Below are positions 7,466 to 10,751 of a stretch of DNA of 10,751 bases, in pieces (position 1 is the stretch's first letter; every line of letters starts with the position of its first letter). The stretch lies in contig JAKISE010000102.1 in assembly GCA_021648745.1 (NCBI GenBank), positions 1 to 10,751 of the forward strand, written 5' to 3'. The translations under genes were made by a program, and so were the position numbers. The notes under the pieces are model-generated. The model had not been told where the DNA came from. It did no database searches and saw nothing but the letters and a program-made list of their open reading frames with translations. This DNA is from Cyclobacteriaceae bacterium. Lineage in GTDB: Bacteria > Bacteroidota > Bacteroidia > Cytophagales > Cyclobacteriaceae.

Positions 7466-8887
7466 TTAGTTGATTTTGGCTCCTTGCAATATCCAGATTT
7501 TTAGCACCTCACGTTCCTCATTGGTCATATTGGTTTTATTGCCTAGTGGCATTGTATTGGTGCTCACTCTTATCATCATTCGATCTGCCATGGCTTTAAT
7601 CTGATTAGGCGTATCGAAAACAATATTATTAGGTGCAATCGTCCATTGATCATCCGTTGTAACTACTGAATGGCATTGAATACATCGTGCATTTATAATA
7701 GTTTGCACTTCCTGAAAAGAAACAGGTGCTACATCCTTGTCTAATTTATCCATTAAAGGAGAAGTTACCATCACTAAAGATAGCAGAGCTATGACTGATA
7801 CCGGAAGAATATACTTGGTGCGCTCTCCTCGTTCGATTAAGTTCCAATAATGCTTAATGCCTGCACTGGCTAATGTAATTACCATTAAAATTATCCAATT
7901 ATAGGCATGCCCATAGGTACTGGGGAAATGATTGCTAATCATAATAAATATGACCGGTAATGTAAGGTAATTATTATGCAAGGATCGTTGACCGGCTTTT
8001 TGACCCAACGTAGGATCTAAAGGTTTACCTAACATTGCAGCCCTAACCAACGCCTTTTGCGATGGAATAATGATGAAATAAACATTGGCCGCCATTATAG
8101 TGCCTATTAATGCCCCAATATGAATATAAGCAGCTCTGCTGGTAAATACCTGTGTAAGTAAAAAACTAACACCTACCAACAAAACAAATCCAATTAAGCT
8201 AAATAACTTAATGTTTTTAACCAGTGGTGACTTACACATACCATCATACACCAACCAACCGATAATTAAGGTTGAGATACCTATGGTTATCGCTAATGCT
8301 ACAGAAATATTGGCAGTTTGAGGATCAATCAAGAATGATTTTGCATCCATATAATAGACCACCGTTAACAGGGTAAACCCAGACAACCATGTAAAGTAGG
8401 CTTCGTATTTAAACCAATGCAGATTCTTTGGCAATTCTTTAGGAGCAACCTTGTACTTTTCGAGAAAATAAAATCCTCCTCCATGAATTGCCCAAAGGTT
8501 GCCTGCCAGTTCATCTCTTACTGCATCTGTTCGGTTAAGATTGTTTTCAAGAAAAATGAAATAAAAGGAAGCACCTATCCACATAATGCCGGCAACCACA
8601 TGCACCCATCTTACGAGCAGGTTTAACCACTCCATTACAAAGCCCTGCATGGGCGTACCTGCAATTAAAAAGTAAACGGTAAACCCAATAACCGCAACAG
8701 AAGTCGAAATCATAATGATTTGCCTAATCTGCCTTGTTAAAATTAGCCGGTCTTTAAGAGTTAAACTATGCTCAGTAATATCTTTAATTGGAGCTAATTC
8801 AGTACTGAGCTTATCTATCTTCCTTGTAAGTAGATAAACTATAATGCCCGAAAGTACTAAAGCGACAATAATAAAAATAGAGATCAT
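7466..8887 (-). CDS. puuD: Membrane urate hydroxylase with C-terminal cytochrome c domain (PuuD)
   Basis: PuuD oxidises urate to 5-hydroxyisourate and is thought to pass electrons through its own cytochrome c to the respiratory chain, rather than making H2O2 as soluble uricase does. The 473-residue protein has many hydrophobic segments, about nine to ten across residues 3-376, including the characteristic WLNLLVRWVHVVAGIMWIGA stretch (87-106). A heme-binding CIQCH (402-406) and a likely axial Met446 in TMPLG follow in the C-terminal domain, predicted to face the periplasm. Residues 1-58 add an extra membrane anchor and a charged linker ahead of the usual core. It is the first gene of the minus-strand operon, where hydroxyisourate hydrolase and OHCU decarboxylase complete the uricase route. 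No soluble uricase is in the window, so PuuD probably supplies this step. Confidence 0.92.
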   Translation of the reverse strand: MISIFIIVALVLSGIIVYLLTRKIDKLSTELAPIKDITEHSLTLKDRLILTRQIRQIIMISTSVAVIGFTVYFLIAGTPMQGFVMEWLNLLVRWVHVVAGIMWIGASFYFIFLENNLNRTDAVRDELAGNLWAIHGGGFYFLEKYKVAPKELPKNLHWFKYEAYFTWLSGFTLLTVVYYMDAKSFLIDPQTANISVALAITIGISTLIIGWLVYDGMCKSPLVKNIKLFSLIGFVLLVGVSFLLTQVFTSRAAYIHIGALIGTIMAANVYFIIIPSQKALVRAAMLGKPLDPTLGQKAGQRSLHNNYLTLPVIFIMISNHFPSTYGHAYNWIILMVITLASAGIKHYWNLIERGERTKYILPVSVIALLSLVMVTSPLMDKLDKDVAPVSFQEVQTIINARCIQCHSVVTTDDQWTIAPNNIVFDTPNQIKAMADRMMIRVSTNTMPLGNKTNMTNEEREVLKIWILQGAKIN

Positions 8888-8983
8888 GTAGGGGGTGTTG
8901 GATTAAAGTACTTATTTTAAAAAATAAATATAAATCTAAAAAAATCACATTGATACTTAATTTGAATAAACTTCCTATGCCAA
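8888..8983. promoter_or_regulatory. Divergent promoter region between puuD and xdhC
   Basis: This 96-nt AT-rich gap separates two divergently transcribed purine genes and must hold the promoter of each, unless xdhC is read from elsewhere. On the minus strand TAGATTTA (complement of 8931-8938) is one base from the Bacteroidota -7 consensus TAnnTTTG, but I see no TTG at the right distance. TTATTTT-AA-AAAATAA (8912-8927) is a perfect inverted repeat and AAGTACTT (8906-8913) a palindrome; either could be an operator. Exact promoter positions cannot be fixed from sequence alone. Confidence 0.5.
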
Positions 8984-9946
8984 ATGATCTGGTCTAACAT
9001 ACTCGAATGGCTTAACCTTGACCAAAAGGCAATATTCCTCTATGTTATCGACAGTAAAGGCAGCAGCCCTGGAAGAGCAGGCTTTAAAATGGCTATTAAT
9101 GAACAGCATGAAATGGTAGGGTCTATTGGTGGAGGCTTTATGGAGCATAAGCTTATTGAATTATGTAAACATAATTTACTAATTCGCGATTTTGCACCAT
9201 TTATCAAAAAGCAAATTCATAAGGATAGTGTTGCGAAAGATAAATCAGGAATGATATGCTCTGGCGAGCAAATTATTGCCTTTTACCAACTCAGTAGTGC
9301 TGATATTGAATTTGCAAAGACCATCACTACTTCAACCAAAGGAATACTCATTGCTAATGAAAAAAATCTCCAATTTGAAAAAAGTTCCTCGCTTACTCAA
9401 AAATTTGAATCAGAAATTTCAAGTCCATCCAATTGGGTAGTGAAAGAAGACCTGAATAAATCACCTGAACTACATATTATAGGTGGTGGGCATGTAAGCT
9501 TAGCTCTTTCAAAATTTGCCAAAGAGATTAATTTTAATGTAATTGTGTACGATAACCGCTCGCGTTTAAACACAATGGAACAAAATAACTGTGCTAAAAC
9601 AGTTTATTTAGAAGAATACAGCTCTATTAAAGAAAATGTGCCTAATGGAGCTCAAACCTATGTTGTAATTATGTCATTTGGCTTTAAGACAGACAAAATC
9701 ATTCTAAAAAGCTTACTTAAAGGCAATTATAAATACTTGGGTATGATGGGCAGCCAAGCCAAAATAGATACTCTTTTTAAAGAACTAATAGAGGAAGGAA
9801 TTTCCAATAAAAGATTAGAAAAGGTACACGCTCCTATCGGGTTGCCTATTAACAGTAAAACGCCCAATGAAATTGCCATAAGTATATTGGGGCAAATCAT
9901 CCAAATTAAAAATGCTACCTTAAATTCACAAGGCACTTTGGTATGA
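8984..9946 (+). CDS. xdhC: XdhC-family molybdenum cofactor chaperone for xanthine dehydrogenase
   Basis: XdhC binds molybdenum cofactor, supports its sulfuration and delivers it to the apo-XdhB subunit. The 320-residue protein has the N-terminal XdhC/CoxI region (GSSPGRAGFKMAI 26-38, GSIGGGFMEHKL 46-57, MICSGEQ 90-96) and a C-terminal Rossmann-like domain with IIGGGHVS (165-172), Asp190, YLGMMGSQAK (251-260) and a closing VHAPIGLPI...TPNEIAISILGQII segment (281-306). The Cys of MICSGEQ fits the cysteine used for cofactor binding in the family. The ATG at 8984 begins just ahead of conserved sequence; no Shine-Dalgarno is seen. It is separated from xdhB by the whole urate operon and transcribed divergently from puuD, so it probably shares regulation with that operon. 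It is soluble and cytoplasmic. Confidence 0.94.
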   Translation: MIWSNILEWLNLDQKAIFLYVIDSKGSSPGRAGFKMAINEQHEMVGSIGGGFMEHKLIELCKHNLLIRDFAPFIKKQIHKDSVAKDKSGMICSGEQIIAFYQLSSADIEFAKTITTSTKGILIANEKNLQFEKSSSLTQKFESEISSPSNWVVKEDLNKSPELHIIGGGHVSLALSKFAKEINFNVIVYDNRSRLNTMEQNNCAKTVYLEEYSSIKENVPNGAQTYVVIMSFGFKTDKIILKSLLKGNYKYLGMMGSQAKIDTLFKELIEEGISNKRLEKVHAPIGLPINSKTPNEIAISILGQIIQIKNATLNSQGTLV

Positions 9947-10032
9947 AGGCTCTTAGGGTGGCTGTTAGCAAAAAAAACTATGAACACAGGTAGGATGAGT
10001 GCAGTTAAACCAGTTGGGTATTATTGAAGAAG

Positions 10033-10056
10033 TTGTTGGTAAAACAACACCAACAA
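10033..10056. terminator. Short hairpin between convergent xdhC and the right-edge gene
   Basis: TTGTTGGT (10033-10040) and ACCAACAA (10049-10056) form a perfect 8-bp stem with an 8-nt loop. It lies in the 126-nt gap between convergent genes, 17 bases past the stop of the minus-strand gene. No U-run follows on either strand, so a terminator role is plausible but unproven. Confidence 0.4.
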
Positions 10057-10072
10057 GGGGGTGATAAACTGG

Positions 10073-10750
10073 CTATAAAAATTGAGATACAATATCATCA
10101 AAACTCATTAACACATCCCCTCTTTTATTAAAATTGAAATTAACTCCTGCTACAAACTCGAATCTTCTTTTAATTTCACGGTGTTCTCTTTCCCTATAAT
10201 TGTATTCACCAGTTTCATCATCATACCAACAACTTCCCTGTTCATCAACCTCTACTATTACTTCATAATTAAGGATGGCTTTTGACTCTAAAAACCCAGA
10301 ATCATCATTTTCAAATAACAGAAGTTTATAGTCATTATCTAACTCTAAATGAGAACTTTTAACTTCAATAGAATGAATTTTCATGTTATTAACATCATTG
10401 TAATATACTAGCTCATCCTCCATCCAATCATGCTTTAAAAAATCAATTATCTCCTTGCACAAACTTTTCTTTTGCGCTAAAAATGCCTGTTTGATATTAT
10501 TTAACTTATCTCTGTTCTTAATAAGCAATAATACTTCATCCACATATTCAGATAATATCTTCTGCTTAATCAAATCTGATTGATAATTCTTAATATCAGA
10601 ATCGTTTGAAAAAGAGCTGCATTTTGTCAGCAATTCAGATTTTATAAGCAAGACTGATAATGAGCGAGTTATATAGGTATTAAAATTTAATCTTCGGGCT
10701 ATTACTTCGCTACAATCAGGACAATAAAAGCTATATATTGCACTAATTAA
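10073..10750 (-). CDS. Hypothetical protein with CPDC motif, N-terminus beyond the window
   Basis: The minus-strand frame ending in TAG at 10073-10075 has no ATG near the obvious TTG at 10651. It stays open to the window edge, adding 33 residues (from LISAIYSFYC) and giving at least 225 residues. The added part includes FYCPDCSEVIARR, a CxxC pair typical of half a zinc ribbon; the other pair may lie off the edge. The middle (about 45-110) is rich in Lys, Leu, Ile and Asp and probably helical. The C-terminal half is acidic and aromatic (LELDNDYKLLLFENDD, then SCWYDDETGEYNYRERE) and ends with a beta-like VNFNFNKRGDVLMSF segment. It has no signal peptide or membrane segment in view. I do not recognise the family. 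It appears unrelated to purine degradation and may mark the right boundary of that locus. Confidence 0.72.
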   Translation of the reverse strand, partial: LISAIYSFYCPDCSEVIARRLNFNTYITRSLSVLLIKSELLTKCSSFSNDSDIKNYQSDLIKQKILSEYVDEVLLLIKNRDKLNNIKQAFLAQKKSLCKEIIDFLKHDWMEDELVYYNDVNNMKIHSIEVKSSHLELDNDYKLLLFENDDSGFLESKAILNYEVIVEVDEQGSCWYDDETGEYNYREREHREIKRRFEFVAGVNFNFNKRGDVLMSFDDIVSQFL

Positions 10751-10751
10751 A

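Noticed and set aside
7145..7504. 119-codon plus-strand frame opposite the start of allB
   Set aside because: It mirrors the conserved allantoinase N-terminus, including the HxH region, and has no features of its own.
8977..8997. Six-codon upstream ORF overlapping the xdhC start
   Set aside because: ATG to TAA over 21 bases in another frame could be a leader, but it is too short to separate from chance and shows no attenuation structure.
9943..9993. 16-codon ORF whose ATG overlaps the xdhC stop codon
   Set aside because: It is very short, lacks a recognisable sequence, and the ATGA overlap alone is expected by chance. Other frames in the gap give only short open stretches.
1..10751. CRISPR arrays, insertion sequences, tRNA genes or integrase sites
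   Set aside because: I saw no regularly spaced direct repeats, transposase-like proteins, cloverleaf-like sequence or flanking target duplications.

Overview
The window is about 10.75 kb of moderately AT-rich DNA, most likely from a member of the Bacteroidota, perhaps a Cytophagales-like marine or soil bacterium. That assignment is inference. It rests on the near absence of Shine-Dalgarno sequences before clear genes, a short LTGC-type lipoprotein signal, and the gene families present. No taxonomic marker gene is in the window.

Most of the window is one purine-degradation locus. On the left, plus strand, is the 3' end of the molybdenum subunit of xanthine dehydrogenase (2-1768). A 44-codon open frame overlaps its stop codon, and a lipoprotein of unknown function follows (1997-2680). 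A 45-nt hairpin (2686-2730) then lies between convergent genes, next to what looks like a frameshifted gene remnant on the minus strand (2724-2937).

The core is a tightly packed six-gene minus-strand operon, in transcription order: puuD (membrane cytochrome-c urate hydroxylase, 8887-7466), allB (allantoinase, 7461-6118), alc (allantoicase, 6125-5142), uraD (OHCU decarboxylase, 5138-4635), uraH (5-hydroxyisourate hydrolase, 4638-4297) and a CitE/HpcH-like TIM-barrel protein of the DUF6986 type (4281-2938). Together with xanthine dehydrogenase these cover hypoxanthine/xanthine -> urate -> 5-hydroxyisourate -> OHCU -> allantoin -> allantoate -> ureidoglycolate + urea. The operon ends with an enzyme-like protein of unsettled function. 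It is the best candidate here for a new step, perhaps acting on ureidoglycolate or glyoxylate.

Divergent from puuD across a 96-nt AT-rich gap is xdhC (8984-9946), the chaperone that matures xanthine dehydrogenase. A small hairpin follows (10033-10056). The right edge holds a minus-strand gene of unknown function (10073-10750) whose N-terminus is cut off by the window. Its frame continues past the apparent TTG start and includes a CPDC motif.

I saw no rRNA, tRNA, insertion sequence, CRISPR array or transporter. No gene-free stretch longer than about 300 bases exists apart from the gaps described.
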